From the NCBI RefSeq assembly GCF_001619985.1, contig NW_017264202.1, forward strand, positions 124,001 to 188,000: DNA of 64,000 nucleotides. The letters are read 5' to 3'. Shown piece by piece: positions 33,716-45,943 of the stretch. The DNA is from Xylona heveae TC161 (Eukaryota > Ascomycota > Xylonomycetes > Xylonales > Xylonaceae). The notes beneath the pieces are model-generated. The model was not told where the DNA came from, made no database searches, and worked only from the letters and a program-made list of their open reading frames with translations. Every line of letters begins with the position of its first letter. The stretch's first letter is position 1. The position numbers and the translations under genes are program-made.

Positions 33716-35712
33716 GCTCAATTTCCAATATGCTTTCGCCAATCTGGACGATCAGAATCTCTCTTTGCGCGAATGACACGATCGAGTCTCAAAGACGATT
33801 TCGAGGAACGACTGAACGATGATAGAATCACCCCGTAACTCCGACGATTTGCGACCTGTAGATGTCGACCCAAAAATAGGCAGGCAAATTTTATTATAAT
33901 TTTCCTTGACGAGAACCTGTTGATAATTTGGTTGGCGGACAGTTCCTAATAAAAGACGTCTCTTTTGGAGTGTGGGGGGTTCGTGCTCACTCGGCAGACA
34001 GTACAAATTTGGTACCTGTCAAACGAGACCCGAAAAGATGGTCGTCGGAAGAGGAGGATTAATCAGACGGGAGGAGAGCTGGAGAGGAGCTGTGGGGAGG
34101 ATGAGGGTGAAAGGCCACGAATTCGAGATCACGATCAGGGTCAAAGGTCGAGGGACGAAGTTGAGGTGCTTGGGTAAAGAAATTGAGGCGCTAGGGCACG
34201 TCGCTACAAAATTCGGACTAGGCGCCTTGTACCTGTCCCTGACCAGTCTTTTTTTCGTTCTCTCACCTGAGCAACATGTCCAGTTCTGCATCGCTTTTAA
34301 TGACAAAGTCACCTTGGGGCCTCAATGAGAACAGTGTCAAAACGTGAGCTAATTTCTTTGTTTTGCTTTCGGTTTTGTTTTTGTTACTTTGCTTTTCCCC
34401 TTTTTTTGCTTCTCCTTGCAAGACGCGTCTCTGCTGCATGGTCTGCACGAGGATGACTATCCCTCTTCCTACGGTAAGGGACAAACTGTAAGTCACTGTA
34501 CCCGTACCGGCGACCAGTTCGGCTAAGCTCAGGTACAAATATATTCCTTCCCGCTCCAGCGACACATGATCTTATGTCTACTGCCAGAAGAGAAAGACAA
34601 CAGATAATCATGGGTCATCTTGCTCTTACTATTCTTACCTCACTCTTCCCTTCTTATCTTTTGTAATGACCAATCTGTTATTCTCTTATATGCATTTACG
34701 AGAGGAGATACTTGCCGAGGACGTTCAATGCCTCGGAAAAAAGCCACATATAAGACAGGTTATTATCCGCACAGGAATGACACATTGAATTTGCTGTGTG
34801 AGACATCCCCGCAAAAGCTACAGAAAAGAAGTGAAATATTCCCGGCTTCATGAGAAAAATGTATATGCCATGTGATTGGAAAATAGAGTGGTGAGAAAAA
34901 AAAGCAGTGTTGAAAATTTCTGGCGGGGATGCGCGGCTGACTAAGCTTTGCGGATCGGCCGCTCGGGCGGAGAAACGCGCATTTGATGCGTCTACGGTCA
35001 CTCAAAAGGACCACTATTGACGTTTCAGGGTCCAGTGGTCCTTCATTCGATCGACGATAATCATTATTCCTCTCCCTGCCATCCAGTTGGGCATAATTAC
35101 TCCCTCTCTGGTCGATCAGTCACCTCCTGAGCAATCACTTTTGCCCTGGTAAGCACCAAAAACGTGTACCCTTATGCAATGAAGAATCAATGCCGCCTCT
35201 GAGCTCCTGACGGATTCGCTGACTGGGTGCCCCGATTCTAGTGCTATTAGCGGCGCCTGTTGAAACACCTACGCTTTGCCTCGCGAACTCCTGGCACTGG
35301 AAATCCAACCCAGGGAGAAAACGCTCCAACGGCTCATCTTTAGACTACAAACCCTGCTATCTCTGCCACTTGTGGCATCAGCCGGGAACTTTTCAATTTC
35401 AAGCATCCCTAACTTTCCAACATCCTTGACCCGGCCCATCCCAGCATGCATGTGTCTGAGCTCAATGTGCACATGTGTTAGTCGCCCTCACCCCTCATCC
35501 CAAGATAACGGACCCGTGAACCGCTCTCCTTCAAATACATTTCATCAGCCTACGCAAGTGCACGAAGCTCTATCCTTACGATTGCCTTTCGCTTTCTGTG
35601 CCATCTCCTCCTTGACTACTACACCCAGTAGAGAGGACTCTACAACCCCTCAGTGACAAGCGGAGAGGACTTGCACAGCTATATCCATTTCTTAATATCT
35701 TTGTCTAATATC
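33716..35712. promoter_or_regulatory. Divergent intergenic region NRP1-like / F-box gene
   Basis: 2.0 kb between divergent genes. The stretch 34350-34440 is T-rich and 35370-35650 is C/T-rich on the + strand, like a leader for the F-box gene. The ORF of 118 codons at 33972-34328 (+) has no recognisable domain and is not called. Confidence 0.5.
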
Positions 35713-37427
35713 ATGGGCTTTCTCAAACATATCCGGTCCAAGTCAAAAATCAAGGCGCAGGCAGCTGCCGCCGCGGCCGCCGGAGAGAATGATTCATATC
35801 GATATTACCCTGCAACCCCGGGGTTTCGAAGTCATCGCCCAGCCCCAAAGCTCCCGACAGCCGTGCTGGAGACCATTTTTTTATTCCTCTGCCCCCATAC
35901 TCAGGATGAAAACTATGACGCTTGCGAAGATTCCATGATCGAGGATGGGTGCATGCTCTGCGATATGCGCGATCTAGCACACTGTGCTGCAGTCTGCCGA
36001 GACTGGCGTCCAGTGGTAGAGAAGCTTCTGTAAGCTCGTGACGACCTTGAAGGATACGTGTACATAGCTAACTGTTATCGTAATTAAGGTATCGGAGCAT
36101 TAGAATCGATCCCGTCCATTATTGCGAAAAAGAGATTGAGCTTTCGGAGAAGCGGAACCGTCGATCCTTTTCACGAAAAAAGGGCGACGATGGCGATGCG
36201 CCAGGACAGCGGCTGGCTCTGCTATCGCGCACCCTGCGCGGTAATCCTTGGCTCGCAGTTACTGTGCAATACCTTAAAATGCCATTCATGACTCGAGAGA
36301 CGCGCAAGGCCGATCTTGCCCGTACAATATCCGTGTTGCCGAACCTTCAATATGTCGATCTTCCCGAAGGCTTCTACAGTGACGACCCCTCTTGTCGGAC
36401 CCTTCGTGAGGAGCTTGCAGCGCGTTGCTGGGATATCAGGAAGATGAAGTACACTGTCGGTTCAGAGCATTCCTTTACATTATTAGGGCATGGTCGATAT
36501 TGGCAGGGTCTCAAAGCGCTCGAGTTGGTCGGAATCGTGGTCGATCCAGGCACGCTCCTGCAAGGCATGGCTTCGCTGCCCATTTTGCATGAATTGAAAT
36601 TGGTTGACTTGCCATGGCTTGATGATTCCATTTTCCAAACAAACGCTGCGCTTCCCGCCTTCCCTGCGCTACAGAAGCTCAGCCTCGACGAGATACCGAA
36701 CGTAACAGCACATGGTGTGAGACAGTATCTTTCCCGCCCCGAGGCCCGGGAGATCTTTAACACACTCCAACTGAATTCCACTGGAGTCCTCCCAACTGAG
36801 CTCCACATTGTCTTGGCCGCTGCGCCATGGCTGACGCAGCTCTCCATTGTCGAAGAAGTGACACGCCCATTTCCGATCCAGGAGAAGATACCTCTAATGG
36901 CTTCGCGCAGTCTGCGCACATTGCATTACGAGATTACCTCTCCACCTGTTGCGCAGGGTGCGCATCGAGCGGATGAAGGCTACTATCAATACCTATCACA
37001 CTCTCTCCTGGCTTCTTGCCTCCCAGCACTCCGGTCACTTTTTGTTCGATATACTGATTTTCATGATAGCCTCTTGCTCGAGGCGCCTCGTCCTGCTTTT
37101 GCCGGAGATGCCGCTCCGCGGCCACGGTTTCGGCAGACGATGGACATTTACAGCAAGGGGTTGGACGAGCTGGAGTGGAATTTCACCTCAATCACGCCGC
37201 CTGTCGGTCCCGGTCGCCGAGGTAGTGCGAGTATCACTACCCCATTGAGTGCGCATCGGATGAGCGGACAGTTGAGTCCGCAGTGGGGCGGGGATGCACG
37301 ACGCAGCGTGGTGGTCGGAAATGGCTTTGGCGGATTCCTTGCAGTACCTACCGAAGCCGACGGCAGCACTGTCGGCTCTGGCAAGGGTCATGCGCGGAAG
37401 AGTAGTCGACAGGATCTCTGGAGATGA
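35713..37427 (+). CDS. F-box protein
   Basis: 551 aa, two exons: 35713-36029 and 36089-37427. Intron 36030-36088 has donor GTAAGC and branch GCTAACTG. After a short basic and poly-Ala N-terminus there is an F-box at about residues 48-115: LPTAVLETIFLFLC, then MRDLAHCAAVCRDWRPVVEKLLYRSIRID. The F-box would bind Skp1, making this a probable substrate receptor of an SCF ubiquitin ligase. The middle shows leucine-rich-repeat-like spacing (LPNLQYVDLPEGF, LKALELVGI, LHELKLVDLPWL, LQKLSLDEIPNVT), a likely substrate-binding surface. The tail is G/S-rich and disordered. An acidic, Cys-containing loop (DENYDACEDSMIEDGCMLCDMRD) interrupts the F-box between its first and second helix. The substrate cannot be predicted. 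Confidence 0.85.
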
Positions 37428-38987
37428 TTTATGCATCAATGACGTGGGGACATTTGCCGGGGGGTATTTTTGTGCATCTCTGTATGCTAGGACAGGGGGA
37501 AGGATATTAATAGGTTGGGCCCTATCACGACTTGAAACGTTGCATGCATGTTGTTTACCTGAATGAAGCATTTAGTCTAGCGCCGGAGAAACAAGGGTTT
37601 TGCCGTGTTCTGGAATCGTACTGCGCAGCGCCTCTCATAGATTAATTCGCTTGAAATGTTGAAGTTTTCTCTTTTTTCTTTGTTTTTAAAAGTGAAAAGG
37701 CTGCTGTCTTGTCTGCTTGAAAAAGATATAGCCATTTATCCTAGTGGTAAGTAGGTAGTATTCCTAGGTACGGGTATTTCATCGTCTATACAGTTGGGTA
37801 GTGATGGGTCAGCGGGAGAGAATGGGGGCAAGGCATGAACATCATCTTCTTTCAGTGAGCCGAACAAGGAAATTCCCCTGGCTCGTTCCTCGGATCCCTC
37901 GCATGATTCTGCTGTTCGCTACTGCAGGTCGCGTGCCTTTGGAGAGATTGGGGGGGGGGGTGCAGACGGAGGGGTTTAGACGCGCCCATATTTAAGACAA
38001 GTCACGACCCTGAAAATGATCAAATTAAAATTGTATCATTATTAAAGCGATGATGGGAAGGCACATCCCTCCTCCCCCACCCACTCCCCATAATTATCAA
38101 ATATTCTCCCGTACTCCGTAGTGCTAAGCTCCACCACCGACGTTTTACCCCAAGGAAAGCTCTCAAAATAGAAAAAAAGGTCCCCACTTCGTTCGCACAC
38201 GCCGCCTTGGCCTTTTCTCTTGCGCCAGTTAAACACCCTTTACCCTGAACTCCATCCCTGGCGATCTGATCTTTTGGCGACTCCAAAACCGTACGAACGA
38301 GTGAAATCGACACTGGAAAGTAGGCGAACGAATTTTTAACGCCTTGCGATTAGGTTCATCCTTGTAGGGCTGACGAAGTGAAGCGGCCGGTTGGACCCTT
38401 GGCTGCCTGGCTTGGTGAGGAGGTACTCTCCTGTGCCGCGCTTTAATATTATTACTCTTACTGCGCGGCCAAAGAGGAAGGACGTTGAAACAGCCCACTC
38501 AAGCGCCAGAAGAATCCTTGTTCGCTCAACAGAGGGACCCACGACGTCAGTAACCGACGATCGACGCTCCGTACCCAGATTCCATTCTGTGACGCCAGGA
38601 CGCCTGCCCGTGCGAGAAATAAATTACGATTGCGTCAGAGTCAACACCGGCATGGATCGGAGATCTCTTTGATTGCCTCGCCTGGAAATTTCCAATTTAT
38701 CACTCAACTTGACGTTAAAAATTGAAGCGGTGCACACCTGGACTCATTCCCAAACTGCGGGGAAACGCAATCGTTCAAATAAGGCGTTTGGATTCAGACT
38801 TGAGTGTGTGGGGAGGGTGAAGAAAGAGGAGGACCGCGAGAGAAAAGCGACAGACTGTCCGTGCGTGTGTACGTGTCCGATTCTTTGAGTGCAGAAGGAG
38901 CAGGCTAGAGAATTGAGGGACCCCTCAAAGACTATTCTGCATCACCACCATTGCTCTAATTTGGCCGTGGCCGCTTCAGCTGCGACC
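37428..38987. promoter_or_regulatory. Intergenic region F-box gene / RA-PH gene
   Basis: 1.56 kb. The left part is the 3' flank of the F-box gene; the right part (from about 38400) is the promoter and leader of the next gene. A short ATG-started frame, MDRRSL, lies at 38652-38672. A G-run is at about 37950-37960. No gene is supported. Confidence 0.5.
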
Positions 38988-41784
38988 ATGGCGGCTTCTT
39001 CAGCATCATCGTCGATCCCCCAGGCTACTGGAATGGGTTCGCTAGCAGCACAACGGAAAGATTCCATAGCGCGAAGTATGTCGCGATACCGACGGAGGGG
39101 CGCGAGGCCTGCTTCAGGCGGCTTTTCGACAAGGACTGGGGGGCAGCAGTCCGAGGCGGTGCCGCTAGTTGGGCCGTCAATGGCGACGGTGCCATCCCCG
39201 GAAACCCCACGCTCCTTTGTGCCGAACGAGGAAGAAGCACGGGCGGTCTACGCAGAGGCAGGAGGTGGAGGAGGTGCGTCCCATCGGCTTCAAGAAGCCA
39301 CAGCACATGGAAGACAGGCTGTAGCAGTACGCGATGCAGGGCCAATTCAAAATCACTCTAATCAACACCAGAATGGGGTGATGCATTCTCGTGGGCAACC
39401 GAAGGAGCATATATCAAGGTCGACTTCGACAAGGTCGAGGAGGAGTTCAGACAGCAGGCAACGGCCTTCTTTTACTGCAGAGGATACCCGTCGAGACTTA
39501 TCTGCCTCTCAAGCCGACGATATGCTTACGAGTTGCTTCCCTACCAAGCGTGACAAAGACGTGACTGAAAAGCCTAGCCAAGCGCCTGCGGATCCCAGTA
39601 CCGCTGCAATGGGACCAGGAATAGATGCACCAGTGTCGGCGGTCAATGCTGGCGAAAGGGTGAGTAGTTCCGCACATCAACACTTATAGTTTTTTTTTTC
39701 TTTCCCTCCCCGCTTTGCTCTGTGCTAGAGATTTTCAGCTAAAATATGACATTCAGACCGTTCTCGTCAGATTTGGTCCAGCAGAGACCATGATCTCCGT
39801 GACACCTTCAACAACGGCTGTAGATGTCATCTACTCAGCCGCGTTCAGCTTCTCGCAAAAGGTTCATCCTCAGAATGCTCTCATGAAAGAATGCTTTGAG
39901 CCCTTGGGGCTAGAGAGACCTATTCGAAACTATGAGCGTATCCGCGACATATTGAATTCTTGGGACACCGACTCCTTGAACAGCCTTGTGCTCGTTCCGG
40001 CTGGTGTCGACGAGGACAGTGATGATCTTCAAGTGCGAGCAGCTCCCCGCACACGACCTGCGGAGATGACTGTTCATATATATCATTCTCAAAAGCCCGG
40101 AAAATGGGACAAACGATTCATCACAATTCGGTCAGATGGCCAAGTGATTGCAGCCAAAAAGGAAGGATCCAAAGACGCTGTCAACATCTGCCATCTTTCT
40201 GATTTTGACATTTACCAACCAACGGCTCGACAACTTTCAAAGCGGCTCAAACCTCCCAAAAAGTATTGCTACGCCATCAAGAGCCAGCAGAAGTCAAGCA
40301 TGTTTTTGAGCAAAGAAAATTTTATTCACTTTCTCTGCACAAACGACAAGAGGCTCGCGGTGGCTTTTTACAAAGGGGTACAGCAATGGAGAAGCTGGTA
40401 CTTAGTCAACGTCATGGGGGAGGGGAGAACAAGTCCCAAGTCTTCCGAAAAGATTGCCGGTATTGCGCTTGTGAACGGGCGGTCCAATTCTCTACGCGAG
40501 CATCAACGTCCTCAGTCAGCAGGTTCAGCAGGTTCAGACGGCGTTGCTCGACCGTTACTAGATTTACGAGACGCACATATTGTCGAGGCACGAAGCCGAT
40601 CGACGCTTGCGCAATTGAAAGAGATGAGCGTTCCTCAGGCCCCCATGAGTACAAAAGCGATGCATGATCGCGCCATGTCGCTCCGTCAGCATGGTCCGCC
40701 TCCGGTCTCGTTTCCCAGCCGATTCGTAGAACGCACCAATTCTCTGACCAGCCGCCCACGAGGCTCCTCGCTTGCGAGTCCGCTGAACTCTGAAAGCGAA
40801 GAAGACTCTGCATTTGCACCCAATGGTTTGCTCGGTCGAACCTATAGTCAGCGGCAGAAAGCTATGCAAGACCGCGAAGCCGGCACAATAGGTGCAGTGA
40901 AGCGACGAAGCCAAGATCTCACCGACGGTCGAGAGCATTCCACGACTGCGACAAAGGCGGGAGGAGCAGCTGCCGCCGCCGCCGCTCAAAATGGCCACGC
41001 GACGACGACAGCGGCGACGACAGTGGGAGCTAGTTCAAACGCAGACGGTGTCGGAACCTCTGGCTTGGGTCGATCACTCTCGACCCGGTCTCGCGCTGAT
41101 TCCGTAAATGGATCTGGCTTGAAGCGTGGCCCGTCTGTCCGACAGCAAAAACAGATGCCGAAGCCTCTCGTTGACCTCAGCCCTGCTTACCGAGAGCCGC
41201 CCCAGCATGCTCGCAAAGGGCGCGGCGTTGTCATCGACCACGTGCCGGCCGGAGGTCTTGTCGAGATTGCGAATAATCCGGCTGAGGTTGCGATTCAAGT
41301 GCCGGCTGCAACGACATGGCGCCGTCCGAGGACCGCCGACGACTCCGTCCAGCGTCGCGCGACGGTGTCGCGAAGAGATAGAGCTGGATCTCAGCCTAAC
41401 GGCACTGGCCATCATCACGAAATTCAACAATCGCAAAACCACCGCTCAGCCCCGCATCACAACAATCATCATCCTCATCACCATTCTAGGCAGTCAGACC
41501 CCACACAACCACAGTTGGATTCTGGTGACGACTCCAGGGACCCGTTCACTGGTGGTGGCTTGTTAGCGCAAACGCCGCTCTCGCGTGGCGGCTCCCGCCA
41601 CGGGCGCGGCGTCATGGACGGTTCCCATGCAAACGGTCCCATGCTGGACCTTCGCGAACGAAGCCAATTTTCTCCGGGAAGTTTGCTGGCCAAGGTTGAG
41701 AAAGATCGACCAGCTCCCGGGCCGACCATTGCTCGGGAGAAGGCGAGGGAAATAGTTGTCGGGGTTGGTGAGGCGGTGAATTAG
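38988..41784 (+). CDS. RA-PH domain adaptor protein (Ras-association and pleckstrin homology)
   Basis: 905 aa, two exons: 38988-39659 and 39739-41784. Intron 39660-39738 uses donor GTGAGT and the acceptor ATTTTCAG; the nearer GTGCTAG would put exon 2 out of frame. The first 224 residues are low-complexity (S, R, G). A Ras-association domain spans about 225-312 (LKYDIQTVLVRFGPAET, TAVDVIYSAAF). A PH domain spans about 333-448 (VHIYHSQKPGKWDKRFITIRSDGQVIAAKKE, YCYAIKSQQKSSMFLSKENFIHFLC, and the final WRSWYLVN helix). The order RA-PH is that of Grb7/Mig10/RIAM adaptors, which couple small GTPases to membranes and actin. A role in Ras-family signalling at the plasma membrane is inferred. The C-terminal half is disordered, with poly-Ala and a His-rich stretch. 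Confidence 0.82.
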
Positions 41785-43000
41785 GATAATGTTGTGCCGG
41801 CCACATGCCAATACCTCCGCTCGCTCATCTTTCGATCTATTAGTAGTCCGGCACAGGTCGGTCCAGTTCTCAATGCTCTTTACTTGTTCTTGAACCAAGA
41901 GCATTTCATCAGTGTGCTGTTTTTTCTATGCAATGTCAAAACACTGCAACTTCAGACGAGGCAAATTACGGAATTGTCTCCTATCGGGAATTATTTCCCG
42001 TCGGCCTTGTGTTTTCCCGTCAGCCTTGTGGGCTGAGCTTTTTGCTTGTTGCTTCCTTTCTTCCTTTGCGGCTCCGGGTTCCCCTCGACAGTTCCAATGA
42101 AAGATATTCACCTTTCTACATCAGACTTGGTTTTCGAGGTGTCCGAGCCAGAGAAGAGCTTAATATAACCGTCGCAAACTTTCTTGCCGAGGATTTTAGG
42201 CTTCAAACTATTCAGTCACTCTCCACGTGGAGGTGTCGGGAAGTTCCCGTCTGTTGGTGCCTGATTAGACCGGGTCAGTCGTCGGTCGGTGGGAGGAAAG
42301 AGGGGTCGCGCGCAACAAGAGTTTACCTTTGAAGTGCTCATCTCTTCACCTCTTTCTCGTTCTTTTCCGTCGCTTCTCTTTTCCTGAGTTTGATTGAGCT
42401 CTGTCGAATCCGACCCTGGCTCTCCTTCGGCTTGTGTCCTTGAAGCCATTTACTTTTCCGGCCATTCGGCTCGTCTGATAGTCTTCTTTTCGGGACCTTT
42501 CGGGCTTTTCAAAGAATTTGTCTACTATCTATCCTCATCTCTTTTATTCTAAATCGACAAGGACATGCTCCTTGGAGTACGCTTCACTCGCCTTGTCCTT
42601 GGCCGATATTATTTCCCGATACCCTATTGTCTTTTTTTTTTTTGTCATGCGGTGGACATTGTCTTTTTGCAATACCATTGCCGCTTATCCATTTTCTCTC
42701 TTCCTTTAGTCTTCATTGCAGAGACTCGACTTTCTCGGCTTTCTCGACCTCTTGTTTTTCTCGCCGTAACACTGGCTCCTCCCTCCATGAATGATGTCGT
42801 TGTATGACTTGTTTTTACCTTGCGCAATCACGCTTCATGCTCTGCCTATCTCATTATGTACCCTTCATTTCATCATTGGACATTTTACAAGTCCGCATGA
42901 GCGTGGTGTCTAGGATCAACTCTATTCTCTTTTCAATGCCTTTTTTTTTTTTTTTCTTTTTTCCCCATTACTTTTTTCCCTTTCCTTTTTTTTAATATCC

Positions 43001-43031
43001 TTGGCTTGGTTTGGTTCGGTTTGGTTTGGTT
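43001..43031. repeat. TTGGT-type pentanucleotide repeat
   Basis: Six imperfect TTGGY units in a row in intergenic DNA, directly after T-rich tracts. Confidence 0.85.
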
Positions 43032-43282
43032 TCACAGAATCCTACTTTCGAGGCTCTCACTAGCCTCTGAGCCACCATTTCCGAGATTCTCCTCGCTCAT
43101 GCTAAAGTCCGTGCTGCAGCACTTGAGAGTCACCTTCCCATAGTCTTGGGACATGATAACTCTTTCAGTGGCCCTTATGATTCCACGCTCTCATGGTCCT
43201 TAGTTACGAATTAAAATCAAAAATAAATGATACTGTAGTATGTTCAATCTCGATCTCGATTTCGATTTGATTTGATTTATTG

Positions 43283-43333
43283 ATTTTTATTTTTATTTTT
43301 ATTTTTATTTTTATTTTTTATTTTTTATTTTTT
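43283..43333. repeat. (ATTTTT)n microsatellite
   Basis: About eight near-perfect ATTTTT units with one or two length variants. They are preceded by a GATTT-type repeat starting near 43248. Confidence 0.9.
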
Positions 43334-44225
43334 CATGTTACATTGTTGATCTACATTCATCGTATGAAGTTCAGTAGGTAAGGTAGTTACCATAGGGTAT
43401 TTGATCGCAATGCTTCTAGGTTTTATATGCCCTGGTTGCCTTTGTCTGGAACACTGGAACATTGGAGTATCAAAAACCTTCTTTAATTGTTGTTCTGATA
43501 GCTATTTAATTTACCGCTGTATTTGTAATTGATATCTCACCCAGCAGTGTCTTTAATCCGCGTAGAGGTCTCCCGTTCGAGGCCGTTGGAGCGAGGGGAG
43601 ACTGGGAGGAGGATTGACATCATACGAGATTGAGATCGAGATCGAGGTCGGAGAATTTCCATTTCCCACTAAATTGTATACGGAGTATGCCTTTTATTTC
43701 CATACTCCCTTGAAATCGTCTATACCTTATTGTATTCTATAGCTTTAACTTGTTACAGAGTATAGTCCGGTCAGATTAAGAGATTTTTGCTGGCTGGGAA
43801 ATAGATAAAGTGCCGCATACGTTTAGAGTACTGTGTTGTGCTAGAGCTTCGCCCCCCTCGGCCGTGCAAACGACGCGGAGTGGCTTCCGCAGGGCACTCT
43901 GCTTGTGCGTGTGTTGTGGTTGTAGTTGAGTCCCAGGGTTCGAGGGTTGAGGAGTTCCCTCCGGGGGTGCGAGGTGCCCCTGATGGTGGGAGGGGTGAGG
44001 GTGAAGCACATTACGGCAGCCTATTTGACTTCCTAACGCAGTCTCTAATACGGCGGTTTACATATCCTCATAGTGCAGCCCTCTCGCTTCCCTCGTTCTC
44101 TCAGGCAACCAGCAGGGCCAGGCTCGACCCTCTCGCGTTGTCGCCTATCCTATCCAACCCTAAACGGGCCACTTCCCAAGTCTTGGCATCCTTCCCAACA
44201 TGTTACCCTCTTCTCGGCTACGTGC

Positions 44226-44290
44226 TATATAAACCCCTCAACCCGCTCCCCTCTTTTCACTTCTTCTTTTTCCTTTTTTTCTTCTCTATC
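44226..44290 (+). promoter_or_regulatory. Orphan TATA box followed by CT-rich tract
   Basis: TATATAAA at 44226-44233 is followed at once by a roughly 50-nt C/T-rich stretch, the arrangement of strong fungal promoters with a pyrimidine-rich initiation zone. The first ATG downstream (44365) opens only a 66-codon frame with no recognisable domain. The transcript may therefore be non-coding or encode a small peptide, or the signal may be spurious. Confidence 0.4.
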
Positions 44291-45135
44291 CCAGTGCACG
44301 GGCATTACGCGTATCAGTGAGGATTCGTCCGAGATCGTGTTTTTGCTAGTTGAAAACTACTTAAATGTTGACTGCTCTTCTTGGTACCTTCGGGATCGAG
44401 AGGGAATTTTTGGAAAAAAAAAACCGTCGCAAGACTTTTCTTGTTTTCCGAGTTGGAAGACTCTTGTGTCCTAGTTCTGCAGGACTTTTAGTCGAAGGAC
44501 AGATGCTGTCTTTGACGCTTTATAACGAAAGGATCGATGATCCGATGATTCGACGCTCGCAATGAGCCCTCCTTATAGGATGGGCTGGAAATGAAGCACC
44601 ATATCGTAGATTTGTTCTGTACTTTGCTCTGTTGCGATGTTATGTGATGGAATAGAGTTGAGAGACTCGCGGGTCGCATTTCGATAGTAGACTGAGACTG
44701 CAGCAGTAGTAGAACATGTTTGACGTGTCTTTGCTGGATACTGCATCTGATGGGCATTGTCAGTTCACGTTTCTGCGTCAGTGATGGGCAGTACACTTTT
44801 TGTCCATTGCGAATGGCGAGTCGTGTGTCGCGGGTCTACGCTGTACTTTGTACTTGTCTGCTCAATTCGTTCGGGCTGCATGGTATGATACCTTTGTATA
44901 ACTTATTGGACCGAAGGGCTTGAATTGATTGGCAATATTGTACTTTGTAGCTGATCCAAAACCTGCATACAGTCTACCATGTCTCTTTGTTTCTCATGTG
45001 TCTTGTCTCCGCAGAAGAATTTCTCAAATATAATTGTATAAAGTTGTCAGGTGCTTGTACAAGTAAACCTGCCTGCATTGATTTGAGCCGTCCTGACATA
45101 TCTCCATCTTACGAGCTCGTTTTGTGATATATGCC

Positions 45136-45193
45136 GTACCTACCATACCTACCTTACTACCTTACCTATCTTACTTACCGTACCTGCCTGACC
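45136..45193. repeat. TACC-rich simple repeat
   Basis: Irregular run of TACC/TTACC units in the 3' flank of the condensin gene. Confidence 0.8.
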
Positions 45194-45382
45194 TATTTGA
45201 GTTTAGAAGCCTACGTCGATACTTCTACATTGATAATCCTACATCTACAAGCACAGCTACAATGCAGATGCCAGGGGACGAGTACTCTTCATATCTCCAT
45301 ATCTTGCGTGGCTTGCCCTCCCTTTGCACTCGCACAAAAAATGCATATTCAATAGAGTGTCGTTATGGTCAAATCAGCGAAA

Positions 45383-45409
45383 CACATACATACATACATA
45401 CATATATAC
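45383..45409. repeat. (ACAT)n microsatellite
   Basis: Tandem ACAT units leading into a TATA-rich stretch. Confidence 0.85.
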
Positions 45410-45505
45410 AGATATAAAAATATAAGGTATATAAAGATATATATCACGACTTGCGCGTGGCGAGTAGACAGATTCATAGACGTACTCAAATACTTACAGA
45501 TGAAG

Positions 45506-45524
45506 AGACAGACAGACAGACAGA
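45506..45524. repeat. (GACA)n microsatellite
   Basis: Four tandem GACA units; related CAGA/GACA words recur to about 45630. Confidence 0.85.
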
Positions 45525-45943
45525 GGGTAAGAGTCCGACCAAGCTAGACAAGGGATATATAAACAGATTGGCAGACCCAGAGTCCCAGACTTACAGAATT
45601 ACAGACTGAAAGACTGACAGACCAACATGGTGACTTGCTCAAGGATAAAGAGCAGCCAATAAAGCTCAACGACAGAGGACACGACACAAAATTTACAGAA
45701 TATCTAAATCACAGGGCAGTGAGAATGCAATTTACCAGTTACCAGTTACCTCTATAATTCATTCACTCACGTATAAAAAACCAAAGGACGGATAATTAGA
45801 CGGAAACCCAAACGCAGACAAAAGACCAAATGAATAAATGAATGAAGAAACCCCTTCCCTCCCCTCCCCCACCAACAAACAAAATGAATAAAATTAAGAA
45901 AGCAAAGAGAACGAAACGAAATGAAGAAAGACTAGAGAATGAA

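Larger units (their letters stand above)
41785..45943. other. 4.2-kb gene-free interval between RA-PH and condensin genes
   Basis: No protein gene is supported. The interval holds pyrimidine tracts (42630-42670, 42935-42995), TTGGT repeats (43001-43031), an (ATTTTT) run (43283-43333), a GGAGTATG/CATACTCC hairpin (about 43683-43709), an orphan TATA promoter near 44226, and TACC, ACAT and GACA runs between 45130 and 45530. The left part is the 3' flank of the RA-PH gene; the rightmost part is that of the condensin gene. Confidence 0.55.

Noticed and set aside
33972-34328. 118-codon ORF on the + strand upstream of the Nrp1-like gene
   Set aside because: No recognisable domain, biased composition, and it lies in a divergent promoter region. 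No splice structure extends it.
43565-43600. GTTCGAGG-type words suggesting a tRNA T-arm
   Set aside because: No acceptor or anticodon arms can be drawn around it, and the same holds for similar words near 43930. No tRNA is called.
43838-44320. 160-codon ORF on the + strand
   Set aside because: Composition follows the C/T-rich DNA (poly-Phe, poly-Val, Ser/Pro), and the TATA box at 44226 lies inside it. Unlikely to be coding.
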